The notes: a model not told the origin generated them from the letters alone. A stretch of DNA of 64,000 bases from Bacillota bacterium (GCA_025210655.1 JAOARG010000013.1:1-64000); one strand, 5' to 3'. Shown: positions 46,092 to 54,647, counted from the stretch's first letter. A program made the numbers and translations.

Positions 46092-46853
46092 ATGAGAAAA
46101 ATAGCGGTATATGGTAAAGGTGGTATAGGAAAATCTACACTTACAAGTTCTATAGCTGCAGCTGTGGCTAATGAAGGTTATAGAGTAATGCAAATTGGAT
46201 GTGATCCTAAGGCTGATTCAACGATAAATCTAACAGGTGGAAAGCAAGTAACTCCAATAGTTCAATATATATTAAAAAATGGAGAATGTGATGAACTTGA
46301 TGAAATAGCGACGATTGGTTATAAAGATATAGTTTGTTTTGAAGCTGGAGGACCATCTCCTGGTATGGGTTGTGCAGGAAGGGGTATTGTAACTGCATTT
46401 GAACTGCTGGATGAACTTGATGCTTTTGAAAAATACAATCCAGATTTTGTTTTTTATGATGTATTAGGTGATGTTGTTTGTGGTGGTTTTGCAATGCCTA
46501 TAAGAAACGGATATGCAGATGAGGTAATTATAGTAACATCAGGGGAAAAAATGGCACTATTTGCAGCTGGAAACATAAAGATGGCTGTTGATAATTTTAA
46601 AGAAAGAAATAATGTTAATTTACTCGGAGTAATACTCAATAAGCGTAATGTTCCTGATGAAGATATGATAGTTAAAGAATTTGTTTGTAGGGCTGATACA
46701 GGACTTATAGGAGTTGTGCCTAGGGACTCAAATATTCAAAAGTATGAAAATCAAAATATGACAGTTATTGAAGGGGATAGGACTTTAGATATTTCTTTGA
46801 AAATAAGTGAAATTGCTAAGAAAATTATTGAAAGTGGTGATATTAGTGACTAA
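46092..46853 (+). CDS. NifH-like ATP-dependent reductase
   Basis: 253 residues, close to NifH/BchL/CfbC length. P-loop 'YGKGGIGKSTLTSS' with the deviant Walker A Lys, switch I 'GCDPKADST', the first 4Fe-4S Cys in 'PGMGCAGRGIVTA' and the second in 'YDVLGDVVCGGFAMPIR'. All elements of a homodimeric iron protein that passes electrons to a NifDK-type partner with ATP hydrolysis are intact. ATG at 46092 with GAGGTGA upstream. The next gene overlaps by 8 bp. It lies within an ABC-transporter operon rather than with nif biogenesis genes, so nitrogen fixation is not supported. Confidence 0.93.
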   Translation: MRKIAVYGKGGIGKSTLTSSIAAAVANEGYRVMQIGCDPKADSTINLTGGKQVTPIVQYILKNGECDELDEIATIGYKDIVCFEAGGPSPGMGCAGRGIVTAFELLDELDAFEKYNPDFVFYDVLGDVVCGGFAMPIRNGYADEVIIVTSGEKMALFAAGNIKMAVDNFKERNNVNLLGVILNKRNVPDEDMIVKEFVCRADTGLIGVVPRDSNIQKYENQNMTVIEGDRTLDISLKISEIAKKIIESGDISD

Positions 46854-48156
46854 TGGTGAGATTTACTCTATACCTATTTTCGGACTTGATGATGAAATTT
46901 CTAGTAGAAAAAATCAGGTTAATAGAAAAGAGGCAATGCATTATTGTTCCCCGTCTGGAGGAGGTTGGGGAGTTGTTAAGGTTGCTTGTATTGTACCAGA
47001 GACAGAGATTTTATTTGCTATACCAATTGGTTGTGGTAGACATGGAAGTATAGCATCATTTTATGATGGAACAGCAGATAGATTAAGTTTTTTTATTATA
47101 GAAGAAGTTGATATAGTCATGGGAAGTCATATAGAAAAGATAAAAGAGGCAGCTAAAGAACTTTATTATGAAAGAAGGCCTAAGGGGATGATACTTTGTA
47201 CTACTTGTATGGATGATCTTCTTGGATCTGATTATGATGGAATAACTGCAGAGTTGGAAAAGGAACTTGGAATACCAGTTGGTCGTGGGAAAATGAATCC
47301 TATATTGTCAGATACTCCTAAGGATCCATCCCTTATGATTCAGAAGACTATACATGATTTTCTTGAAAAGGTAGATAAGGATGAAAAAAAACTGAATGTT
47401 ATCGGTTCTTTTGAAAACATAGATAGGGATTCTGAATTACATGAACTATTTGCTTGTAATGGATTAGATCCTATATCCCATGTGTCCGATTTTGAAACTT
47501 TTGGTGAGTATAAAGCTGAGATGGAAAGAGCGTGTGGAAATATTGTGATTAGTCCACTAGGTAGTGTTGCTGGTAAATATCTTGAGAAAAAGATTGGTCA
47601 AAAGTACATGCCTGTTTATTCGTCATATAGAAAAGATGAAATAGACAAAAGTTATGAAATTCTAGGTAGCTATTTATCTAGAAACTTTGAAACATCAGAG
47701 TATTCTAAACTTTTACAGGAGAAGATTTTAGAAGCAAGGATTAAGCTTAGGGGATTAAGTGTTGCCCTTGGTACAAATGGTGTGTCAAGATCATTTGACC
47801 TAGCAAGATTTTTAGTTGAACTTGGTATGGATGTTAGATATGTATTGGCCAGATCTGTAATTGAAGTAGATAAGAAAAATGTAGATTGGTTAAGGGTACA
47901 TTCACCCCATATAAAAGTTATACCAAATTTGGAACCAAGTATAGCTCTTCATGGAGAATCACTTGATAAGGTGGATATTTGCATTGGACTTGATGTTGCG
48001 AAGATATTTGAGTGTAAATACCTTGTTGAACTAGAAAATAGTATGAATCACTTTGGATATAGATCTTCAATAAAGCTTATCGACAAGCTTATAAGTAAGG
48101 AAGCTTTTGATGGTGATATTGTTAAGAGAATATATGATGCAAATTTAGTTACTTAG
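46846..48156 (+). CDS. NifD-like subunit of a nitrogenase-family reductase
   Basis: About 436 residues from the GTG at 46846, which overlaps the NifH-like stop; the frame opens further upstream, so the start is uncertain. Three Cys match P-cluster ligand positions: 'HYCSPSGGGWG', 'IPIGCGRHG' and 'ILCTTCMDDLLGSD'. The position of the FeMo-cofactor Cys of NifD (in 'NLVHCYRS') is Ser here ('NIVISPLGS'), so a FeMo-type cofactor bound in the usual way is unlikely. The C-terminal domains have the Rossmann-like folds of the family ('RGLSVALGTNGVSRSFDLARFLVELGMDV'). Probably the catalytic or Fe-S subunit paired with the next gene product. Substrate unknown; Fur control and the transporter suggest an imported iron-related compound. 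Confidence 0.85.
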   Translation: MTNGEIYSIPIFGLDDEISSRKNQVNRKEAMHYCSPSGGGWGVVKVACIVPETEILFAIPIGCGRHGSIASFYDGTADRLSFFIIEEVDIVMGSHIEKIKEAAKELYYERRPKGMILCTTCMDDLLGSDYDGITAELEKELGIPVGRGKMNPILSDTPKDPSLMIQKTIHDFLEKVDKDEKKLNVIGSFENIDRDSELHELFACNGLDPISHVSDFETFGEYKAEMERACGNIVISPLGSVAGKYLEKKIGQKYMPVYSSYRKDEIDKSYEILGSYLSRNFETSEYSKLLQEKILEARIKLRGLSVALGTNGVSRSFDLARFLVELGMDVRYVLARSVIEVDKKNVDWLRVHSPHIKVIPNLEPSIALHGESLDKVDICIGLDVAKIFECKYLVELENSMNHFGYRSSIKLIDKLISKEAFDGDIVKRIYDANLVT

Positions 48157-48172
48157 AAGTGGGAGGAAAAAT

Positions 48173-49306
48173 ATGAGAGGACTTATTAGAAAATTACCAC
48201 CATTTGCTCCCGATTATTCTGGGGTTAATGGCGTCTTGGGTAATATGGGAGGAATTTCCTTAATCGGAGGAGCTGATGGCTGCATAGGTAATGTAACGGG
48301 ATATGACGATCCAAGGTTTTTTGAAGGAAATAAGATTTTCAGTTCGGGCTTAAGAAATATACGTGCCATAACTGGAGATGAAGGAGTCATGAAGGAAAAA
48401 ATTGATGATTTGAAACTAGAAGAGGATATACCTTTTATTTTAGTTCTTTCTACTCCGACTTCGGCGGTTATTGCAAGTGATTATAAGGGACTTGGGAAGA
48501 TAATAAGTAAGGAAAAAGAAATACCTGTAATTACTGTATCTACTACGGGTATGGAGAGTTATGAAGTTGGCATCGAGAAGGGGCTTTATGAATTAGGAAA
48601 GAAATTCATAAAACCTTTTGAGGGCGATAGGGAAGGAGTAAATATTATTGGATGTACTCCTTTAGATTATTGGGGAGAACATCAAATTGAAAATATCAGG
48701 TGCGCCATTGAAAAAAATGGCAATAAGATCAATTCTTTTTGGTCTGTAAAAGGGGGGATAAATGAAATAGAGAAAACTCTTAAGGGGGCTGTAAATTTAG
48801 TGGTCTCAACTGGAGGAGTCAAAATAGCAAAGTATTTGGAAAAAGAGTATGGAATTCCATATGTTGTTGATGTTCCTGTAGGTGAGATACATAGTGAAAT
48901 ACTTGCGAGTGTTCTTTCAAGTGAAAAACTTACACGGTCTTATCTTGATAAGGGGGAAAAGAAAAGTCAAAAGGTGCTTATTATTGGGGAGCAGGTATGG
49001 GCCAATGGATTTAGAAAGTATATGAAATATGAACATGGATTTGAAAAAGTTAAAGTAGCTTCATATTTTAAGATGCTAACTGAATATATGTTGGAAGGTG
49101 ATGTTAAAATGGATACGGAAAAGGAGCTGGAACAGCTTATTAGAGAGTACGAACCTGATATAGTGGTAGGGGATCCTTTTTATAAGAGCTTTTTAAATAC
49201 TAGTAAAGATGTTGAATTTTTAGAAGTTCCTCATTTAGCTGTGTCAAGTAGGCTTTATTGGAATCACAAAATTAACTATGTTGGAGAGAAGATAGAAGTA
49301 ATATAA
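48173..49306 (+). CDS. NifK-like subunit of a nitrogenase-family reductase
   Basis: 377 residues, shorter than NifK and nearer to BchB/NifN-type partners. The N-terminus 'LPPFAPDYSGVNGVLGNMGG' and 'GGADGCIGNVTGYDDPRFF' are family blocks; the Cys in the latter matches the central P-cluster ligand of NifK. The other two NifK Cys positions are replaced ('FAPDYSGV', 'LSTPTSAVIASD'). Together with three Cys in the NifD-like partner this makes a 3+1 ligand set, enough for one 4Fe-4S cluster at the interface as in protochlorophyllide reductase-type enzymes (inference). GGAGG precedes the ATG. Confidence 0.83.
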   Translation: MRGLIRKLPPFAPDYSGVNGVLGNMGGISLIGGADGCIGNVTGYDDPRFFEGNKIFSSGLRNIRAITGDEGVMKEKIDDLKLEEDIPFILVLSTPTSAVIASDYKGLGKIISKEKEIPVITVSTTGMESYEVGIEKGLYELGKKFIKPFEGDREGVNIIGCTPLDYWGEHQIENIRCAIEKNGNKINSFWSVKGGINEIEKTLKGAVNLVVSTGGVKIAKYLEKEYGIPYVVDVPVGEIHSEILASVLSSEKLTRSYLDKGEKKSQKVLIIGEQVWANGFRKYMKYEHGFEKVKVASYFKMLTEYMLEGDVKMDTEKELEQLIREYEPDIVVGDPFYKSFLNTSKDVEFLEVPHLAVSSRLYWNHKINYVGEKIEVI

Positions 49307-49330
49307 ATTCATTGGAAGGGGAGAAAAAAG

Positions 49331-50458
49331 TTGAAAAAATTATTGTTATCAATATTTATGATTGTTGCCCTTATGTCACTGGCGGCTTGTAAAGGAGAAG
49401 CTAAAGTTTCTGAAGCAAAAGAAGATACAAAAGTAGTGGAAAAAGAGAAACTAGTAATAATAGATCAAAATGATAGGGAGGTAGAAATACCAGATAGTAT
49501 CAATCGTGTTGCTACAGGGAGAATACTTCCATTTCCTGCAGTATACTTCTTGGCAAACGGTTCTACAGATGAGATAGTTGGTATTCATCCAGCGTCAAAG
49601 AGTGCAGCTAAGGAGTCAATGCTTGGTAAAATGTCACCATCTATCTTGGAAGCTGATACAAGTTTTCTTAATGGTGGAGAATTGAATGTGGAAGAATTAT
49701 TAAGACTGGATACAGACATTGTATTTGTATATGGTGATAATGGCCATAAGATTGATGTTTATGAGAAGGCAGGTATAAATGCTATCGGAATTAAAACCAT
49801 GTCATTGTTTGGTGGAGACTCTATAGAAACATTAAATAGCTGGCTGGAGCTACTTGGTGAAATATCAGGAAACCAGGCAAAAGCAATGGAAATTATTGAT
49901 TATGGAAAAGAAGTTGAAGCTGATATAAATGATAAATTACAAGGGATAGAGAAAGTAAAAGGCCTTATGATATTTACTCAAACTGATGGCAAGAATGTTG
50001 TTTCGGGTAAAGGATTCTTCGGAAATTACTGGCTTAATTCTACTGGAGCAAAGGACCTTGCAGAAGATGAAATAAAAATTAAAGCAGTTGTAGATATGGA
50101 ACAAATATATACATGGGATCCAGAAGTTCTTTATATAACAAATTTTACATCTTTACAGCCAGAAGATTTTTATGAAAATAAAATTCCAGGGCAGGATTGG
50201 TCTGAAGTTTCAGCTGTAAAAAATAAAAGAGTACACAAGATTCCCCTAGGAATCTATAGATGGTTCCCACCATCAGGAGATTCACCATTAATGCTACAAT
50301 GGTTAGCACAAAAGAATCATCCAGAGCTTTTCGATTATGATATGAATAGTGTAATAAGTGCTTATTATGAAAAATATTATGGATACAGTCTTACAGAAGA
50401 AGAAATCAATATGATACTTAATCCTTCTGAAGAATCTGCTAAGGGCTATAATGACTAA
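49331..50458 (+). CDS. Metal-chelate-type ABC substrate-binding lipoprotein 2
   Basis: 375 residues, lipobox LAAC (Cys ~20). It is a paralogue of the first binding protein of the operon: 'VDMEQIYTWDPEVLYITNFTSLQPEDFYENKIPGQDW' and 'RVHKIPLGIYRWFPPSGDSPLMLQWLA' align closely with it. Only one permease/ATPase set is present, so both may feed one channel, perhaps with different ligand forms. TTG start with GGAAGGGGAG upstream. Last gene before the terminator. Confidence 0.87.
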   Translation: MKKLLLSIFMIVALMSLAACKGEAKVSEAKEDTKVVEKEKLVIIDQNDREVEIPDSINRVATGRILPFPAVYFLANGSTDEIVGIHPASKSAAKESMLGKMSPSILEADTSFLNGGELNVEELLRLDTDIVFVYGDNGHKIDVYEKAGINAIGIKTMSLFGGDSIETLNSWLELLGEISGNQAKAMEIIDYGKEVEADINDKLQGIEKVKGLMIFTQTDGKNVVSGKGFFGNYWLNSTGAKDLAEDEIKIKAVVDMEQIYTWDPEVLYITNFTSLQPEDFYENKIPGQDWSEVSAVKNKRVHKIPLGIYRWFPPSGDSPLMLQWLAQKNHPELFDYDMNSVISAYYEKYYGYSLTEEEINMILNPSEESAKGYND

Positions 50459-50464
50459 AATAAA

Positions 50465-50502
50465 AATAATCAGGTAATCTCTTAATGAGTTACCTGATTA
50501 TT
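50465..50502. terminator. Bidirectional terminator
   Basis: AATAATCAGGTAA/TTACCTGATTATT stem (13 bp) with a central CTC/GAG extension, followed by TTTTTG on + and A-rich sequence on the other side. It ends the nitrogenase-like operon and the minus-strand AraC gene. Confidence 0.85.
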
Positions 50503-50506
50503 TTTG

Positions 50507-51412
50507 TTAGTTTATACGGTAGTTACTAGGTGTAATGCCAGTTTTTTTCTTAAAGAATTTTGAAAAATGAGCGGGATATTCAAATCCTAATTGATAGGCA
50601 ATTTGGCTTACTGTATCATTGCTTCCTATAAGCAAATCTTTTGCCCTTTGAAGTAGATGTTCGTGAATATAATCTTGTGTACTTTTACCTGTTTCTTTTT
50701 TCAAGAGATCACTTAAATAATATGGAGAATAACCTAAAGTTGTTGCCAGTTCTTTAACTGTAGGTATACCTTCATTTTCTAATCTATCTGTAGTGAATCT
50801 TTCCTTTATTACGGCTTCAAATTCTGAAATTGTATCATTATTACTTGCAGTTCTTGTTAAGAATTGTCTATTATAAAAACGTTCGCTGAAATTGAGTAAT
50901 AATTCGATACTACTTAGAATGAGTTTTCTTGTATAGGGGTCAATGTTCTGTGAAATTTCATTTTGAATAGTTTCAACAATATTGTTAAGTGTTATTTTTT
51001 CCTGATCTGATAAATGAAGTGATTCATTGGCAGTGTAAGAGAAAAAATGATACTTATCTATTTTTTGTGCAAGTTCACTTCCTCTAATCAATTCAGGATC
51101 TATGCACAGCATCCAACCCTTAGCATTTTTGTTTGGTGTAGCGATATCAAAAGTAGCAACTTGATTTGGTTCAATGAAGATTAAACTACCTTCACTAAAA
51201 TCATAGAATTGTCTGCCATATTTCATGCCTTCTTCTACATCAGATTTCATAGATATACAATAAAAACCAAGTCGGACCTTTGCATTTTTAATTTCCTGTA
51301 GAGGTTTTATTTTTTTTACATCTATAACAGTTACTAAAGGATGGGTCGGTTTATCATAACCACTATACTCATGTAACTCAGTAATTGAATTTATTTTAAT
51401 AATCTTATCCAT
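50507..51412 (-). CDS. AraC-family transcriptional regulator
   Basis: 301 residues. The C-terminal double helix-turn-helix 'TVKELATTLGYSPYYLSDLLKKETGKSTQDYIHEHLLQRAKDLL...SQIAYQLGFEYPAHFSKFFKKKTGITPSNYR' is complete. The N-terminal ~200 residues form a ligand/cupin-like region of the type that senses small molecules. Divergent from the small protein/hydrolase operon at 51.6 kb, which it probably controls. GAAAGGAG precedes the start on the minus strand. Confidence 0.9.
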   Translation of the reverse strand: MDKIIKINSITELHEYSGYDKPTHPLVTVIDVKKIKPLQEIKNAKVRLGFYCISMKSDVEEGMKYGRQFYDFSEGSLIFIEPNQVATFDIATPNKNAKGWMLCIDPELIRGSELAQKIDKYHFFSYTANESLHLSDQEKITLNNIVETIQNEISQNIDPYTRKLILSSIELLLNFSERFYNRQFLTRTASNNDTISEFEAVIKERFTTDRLENEGIPTVKELATTLGYSPYYLSDLLKKETGKSTQDYIHEHLLQRAKDLLIGSNDTVSQIAYQLGFEYPAHFSKFFKKKTGITPSNYRIN

Positions 51413-51486
51413 AATAAACTCCTTTCATATCCTAAATAAATTATATCATACCCCAAAATTCTACCAATACACTTATTCCATAAGGT

Positions 51487-51528
51487 CTTATACATTTTCC
51501 TTATTTTTGAATAAGGAAAATGTATAAG
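51487..51528. repeat. 19-bp perfect inverted repeat in divergent control region
   Basis: CTTATACATTTTCCTTATT (51487-51505) and its exact complement AATAAGGAAAATGTATAAG (51510-51528) are separated by four bases. It lies between the divergent araC-type and hydrolase operon genes. It could be a large operator or a cruciform; no T-run supports a terminator. Confidence 0.75.
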
Positions 51529-51641
51529 GCTATCGGCAATTGGTTCATTTAATCTAATCAAAAGATTGTATATGATTATATTGTAAGAAGACAGAAATTC
51601 TAAAAACTTTGATTAATATATGAAATTAGGAGGAATGAAAA

Positions 51642-52040
51642 ATGGCTAATGTATTTGATAACAGGTTACCAAAAACAACAACTTATTGGAAAGAAGGGGA
51701 AATCTTTTTTATAAAACATGAAAGTTTTAGAGTAAATTTAGACGAGGGGCAAGCAATTGCAGAGTTGCTCCGATTTGCAATGGAAGATAAATCAACGAAA
51801 GCCTTATTGGTTAATAATCGTGAAGCTAAAGGGGCTTGGTCTAAAGATATTAATAAACTATGGGAAGGTGGAAGTGATAATACTTCAAATTTACCTGTTA
51901 AAAGGATGGCAACATTAACAAATAGCATTATCACTACTATGCAGATTAATCGAATTTCAAAAAGTAATGGAATTGAAGAGTGGTCAAAAGCTTTCAATAG
52001 TGAATTTAATGATGAAATAAAAGGATTCTTATTAGGATAA
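51642..52040 (+). CDS. Small soluble protein, STAS/SpoIIAA-like guess
   Basis: 132 residues, no signal peptide. 'YWKEGEIFFIKHESFRVNLDEGQAIAELLRFAMEDKSTKALLVNNREAKGAWSKDINKLW' has the beta-alpha pattern of small SpoIIAA/STAS-like proteins (DUF7793-type), but the match is weak. It is 18 bp before a hydrolase gene and divergent from an AraC regulator. AGGAGG precedes the ATG. Confidence 0.7.
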   Translation: MANVFDNRLPKTTTYWKEGEIFFIKHESFRVNLDEGQAIAELLRFAMEDKSTKALLVNNREAKGAWSKDINKLWEGGSDNTSNLPVKRMATLTNSIITTMQINRISKSNGIEEWSKAFNSEFNDEIKGFLLG

Positions 52041-52058
52041 AAAAAGAGGAGGAAAATT

Positions 52059-52970
52059 ATGAGTGAATTACAAAACATGATGAATCAAGTAGTATCAGCG
52101 TTGGTAAAGGTAAAAAGATCACCAATTCTTCGTACACCTGAAGATGAAGGTTTGGCTTATGAGGATGTGAAGATTGAAGCGTTAGATGGAATTGAATTAG
52201 ATGCATGGTTTATACCTGCTAATTCGGACAAAGTGATTATTTGTAATCACTTTTCACCAGGTAATAGATATGGCTATCCTGGTCATTTGGAAGAGTTTAA
52301 TACAAGTGGTGGATTTGAGGTTAATTTCATTCCTAAATATAAAGCGTTACACGATGCTGGTTATAATGTCCTAACTTATGATATGCGTAACCATGGAAAT
52401 AGTCAAGAAGCCAATGGGGGTATATCAACAGTTGGTGCTTATGAGTGGCAGGATGTTGTAGGTTCGATTAATTATATTAGAAATAGAGAAGATACTAAGG
52501 AGTATAGAATAGGACTTCAGAGTAACTGCATGGGTGCTGAAGCGACTTTAATAGCTATGGAAAAAATGCCTGAAGTATTTGAAAATATAGAAGCCTTGGT
52601 TGCTGTCCAACCTCTATCAGGAGAGCCGATGATTCAAAGAATGGTTGATGGTGCTGGTCTTCCAGCTGAAATGTATGATACAGCTATAGAAGCATATGAT
52701 AAAGCGTTAAGAGAACAAACAGGATTTGGTGTTGACAGATATGATATGCCAAAGATAGCTCATTTAGTAAAAATACCTACATTACTTCTTCAGGTGAAAG
52801 ATGATTTAATGACAAAACCATTTGATATGGAAAATATATTTACTAATTTAGGCACAGAGGATAAAAAATTAGTGTGGGTTGAAGGTACACCAATGAGATT
52901 CCACGGATATACCTACTTTTCTGAAAAACCAGATGAGATGATTAAATGGTTTAACACTTATATGAAATAG
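52059..52970 (+). CDS. Alpha/beta-hydrolase with Cys at the nucleophile position
   Basis: 303 residues. Alpha/beta-hydrolase fold features: 'VIICNHFSPGNR', 'NVLTYDMRNHGNS' and the nucleophile elbow 'GLQSNCMGAEATL', where the usual G-x-S-x-G is S-N-C-M-G. The acid is probably Asp in 'LLLQVKDDLMTKP' and the base His in 'PMRFHGYTYF'. A Cys-Asp-His triad is known in dienelactone hydrolase, so this may be an active cysteine hydrolase or a non-hydrolytic relative. RBS AGAGGAGG. Confidence 0.85.
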   Translation: MSELQNMMNQVVSALVKVKRSPILRTPEDEGLAYEDVKIEALDGIELDAWFIPANSDKVIICNHFSPGNRYGYPGHLEEFNTSGGFEVNFIPKYKALHDAGYNVLTYDMRNHGNSQEANGGISTVGAYEWQDVVGSINYIRNREDTKEYRIGLQSNCMGAEATLIAMEKMPEVFENIEALVAVQPLSGEPMIQRMVDGAGLPAEMYDTAIEAYDKALREQTGFGVDRYDMPKIAHLVKIPTLLLQVKDDLMTKPFDMENIFTNLGTEDKKLVWVEGTPMRFHGYTYFSEKPDEMIKWFNTYMK

Positions 52971-53032
52971 ATTTTTACATTGACTGTTGATGTATTTCTG
53001 CTAAGGCAGTGTACTTTTTCCCTTTATACCGA

Positions 53033-53121
53033 ACCACCTCATGCCGAAGTCATGAACACCAGCACAAGCACCACTGGGAGCGAGTACACTACCATTTTTT
53101 CTTAAGAAAAAATACACCACC
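53033..53121. repeat. Fold-back modular repeat, copy A (partial)
   Basis: Three short hairpins, TCATG/CATGA (53039-53055), a weak ACT/AGT one (53073-53085) and ATTTTTTC/GAAAAAAT (53094-53113), are separated by ACACC...CACC, ACACTACC and ACACCACC spacers and preceded by ACCACC. The pattern equals the right arm of copies B and C. The central multi-helix part is absent. Confidence 0.6.
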
Positions 53122-53122
53122 C

Positions 53123-53386
53123 TCATATTTTAAACAATATCCACCTACAAGTACTAAGTTCATATTTAATAACAAATCTTTTAAGAAGACCATTAATAAA
53201 ACCCTGACATTCAAATACAATCATTTGATTGCCGGCCAATTTTTCTTTAGATACGGTTATAATATCATCTATTTTAATAACGTTATTTATGCCGTCTTTA
53301 TCACTTATTCTAAACCTTAATGGTTTTGGATTTCCTTTCTTATCAAACCAACAGATAATATCAATTTCTTTTCTAATTACTTTCAT
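53123..53386 (-). CDS. Small protein co-transcribed with DNA polymerase IV
   Basis: 87 residues, basic, no membrane segment ('KVIRKEIDIICWFDKKGNPKPLRFRISDKDGINNVIKIDDI'). The ATG at 53386 has AAGGTGG 6 bp upstream and lies 11 bp after the dinB stop, so it is in the SOS operon. Small proteins of this kind are often beside Y-family polymerase genes in clostridia; the function is not known to me. Confidence 0.75.
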   Translation of the reverse strand: MKVIRKEIDIICWFDKKGNPKPLRFRISDKDGINNVIKIDDIITVSKEKLAGNQMIVFECQGFINGLLKRFVIKYELSTCRWILFKI

Positions 53387-53396
53387 AAAAACCACC

Positions 53397-54647
53397 TTAC
53401 AGTAAACTTCTCATCATTGGATAATCATCCTCATCACCTACACCGCCAATCATTCCTTTTATGTCACTATTGGCAAAACAGCCTCTGGATATAGCCTTGG
53501 AACTGAATCGATTTCTTAAATCATCGATTACTTTATCTAGTTTTTCCTGTTTTTCTGTATCATCATCAAATAGATTCAGCTGAACAAATTCTCCAGGTTC
53601 GAAATCTGTTACCCTTACACCTAAATGTCTTATTGGCTCTTTATTCCAAGATTCACGGAAGAGTTTTTTTGCTGCTTGAAATATTTTAGTGGTATTGTTG
53701 GTGGCAAAATTCAGCTTACACTGATGGGACCAGTGATTAAATGTGTTTGTTTTTATTGAAATAACAACAGTTCTAGCTATATATCCGCTTTCCCTTAGCC
53801 TTGTGGTTACTGTTTCACATAGGCTTAGTATAAACATAAGAGCTTCCTTTTCATTGGTGACATCAAAGGAAATAGTAGTTGAGTTTCCAATACCTTTTAT
53901 ATTTAGTTTGTCATTTTTCTTCACCTCAGAGTATTCAATACCATTTGCGTAATTCCAAATCATAGATCCATGGGATTTTAGCATAGCTTTTATAAGTTGA
54001 TGATCCATTTTTGCAATATCACCTATTGTGTGTATTCCCATTCGTCTAAGTTTAGGTGATGTTGCCCTACCTACCATGAATAAATCTTCTATTGGAAGGG
54101 GCCACATTTTTTCTTTTATTTCATCAGGAAAAAGTGTAGTTACTGCATCAGGTTTTTTCATATCACTGGCCATTTTAGCTAGAAGTTTATTACTTGATAT
54201 ACCTACACTAACTGTAAATCCAAGTTCTTTTTTAATTCTGTTTTTTAAAAAGTATGCAAATTCAACTGGAGGCCCTAATATATGCTCCATATTTGTAAAA
54301 TCAAGAAAGCTTTCGTCTATGCTGTAGCGATCAATTTTATGGAAATATTCTTTGAAAATATCAGTAAGTGCATTGCTGCATTTCATGTATAAAGCATAGT
54401 TGGGAGCTACAACATGGAGATTGGGACATTTTTTATAAGCCTCCATTAGGGATTCACCAGTTTTGATTTTGTATTTTTTTGCAGGGATTGATTTTGTGAG
54501 TATTATTCCGTGACGTTTCTTAGGATTACCACCTATTGCAGATGGAATAGTCCTTAGGTCCAATGTTTCTCCATGTTGTAAACGGTAAGTAGCTTCCCAG
54601 GAAAGGTAGGCACTATTCACATCTACATGAAAAATGATTCTGGACAT
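53397..54647 (-). CDS. dinB: DNA polymerase IV (Y-family translesion polymerase)
   Basis: 416 residues. Catalytic motifs 'FHVDVNSAYLSWEA' and 'RYSIDESFLDF' supply the metal-binding Asp/Asp/Glu residues; 'GISSNKLLAKMASDMKKPDA' is the Y-family fingertip block; the little-finger domain follows. It copies past DNA lesions with low fidelity. A perfect LexA box overlaps its promoter. GGAGGG precedes the ATG on the minus strand. Confidence 0.93.
   Translation of the reverse strand: MSRIIFHVDVNSAYLSWEATYRLQHGETLDLRTIPSAIGGNPKKRHGIILTKSIPAKKYKIKTGESLMEAYKKCPNLHVVAPNYALYMKCSNALTDIFKEYFHKIDRYSIDESFLDFTNMEHILGPPVEFAYFLKNRIKKELGFTVSVGISSNKLLAKMASDMKKPDAVTTLFPDEIKEKMWPLPIEDLFMVGRATSPKLRRMGIHTIGDIAKMDHQLIKAMLKSHGSMIWNYANGIEYSEVKKNDKLNIKGIGNSTTISFDVTNEKEALMFILSLCETVTTRLRESGYIARTVVISIKTNTFNHWSHQCKLNFATNNTTKIFQAAKKLFRESWNKEPIRHLGVRVTDFEPGEFVQLNLFDDDTEKQEKLDKVIDDLRNRFSSKAISRGCFANSDIKGMIGGVGDEDDYPMMRSLL

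Noticed and set aside
46853-47053. A 66-codon + frame with ATG inside the NifH-like stop (TAATGG)
   Set aside because: It lies in a different frame inside the NifD-like gene, has no domain, and the overlapping GTG of the NifD-like frame gives a conserved product.
43097-50458. Reading the NifHDK-like genes as a nitrogen-fixation locus
   Set aside because: The FeMo-co Cys is missing, NifK-type Cys are mostly missing, and there are no cofactor biogenesis genes; the context is transport and iron control.
51683-52078. Minus-strand frame of 131 codons opposite the 132-residue protein gene
   Set aside because: The + frame has AGGAGG and an operon neighbour; the minus frame has neither.
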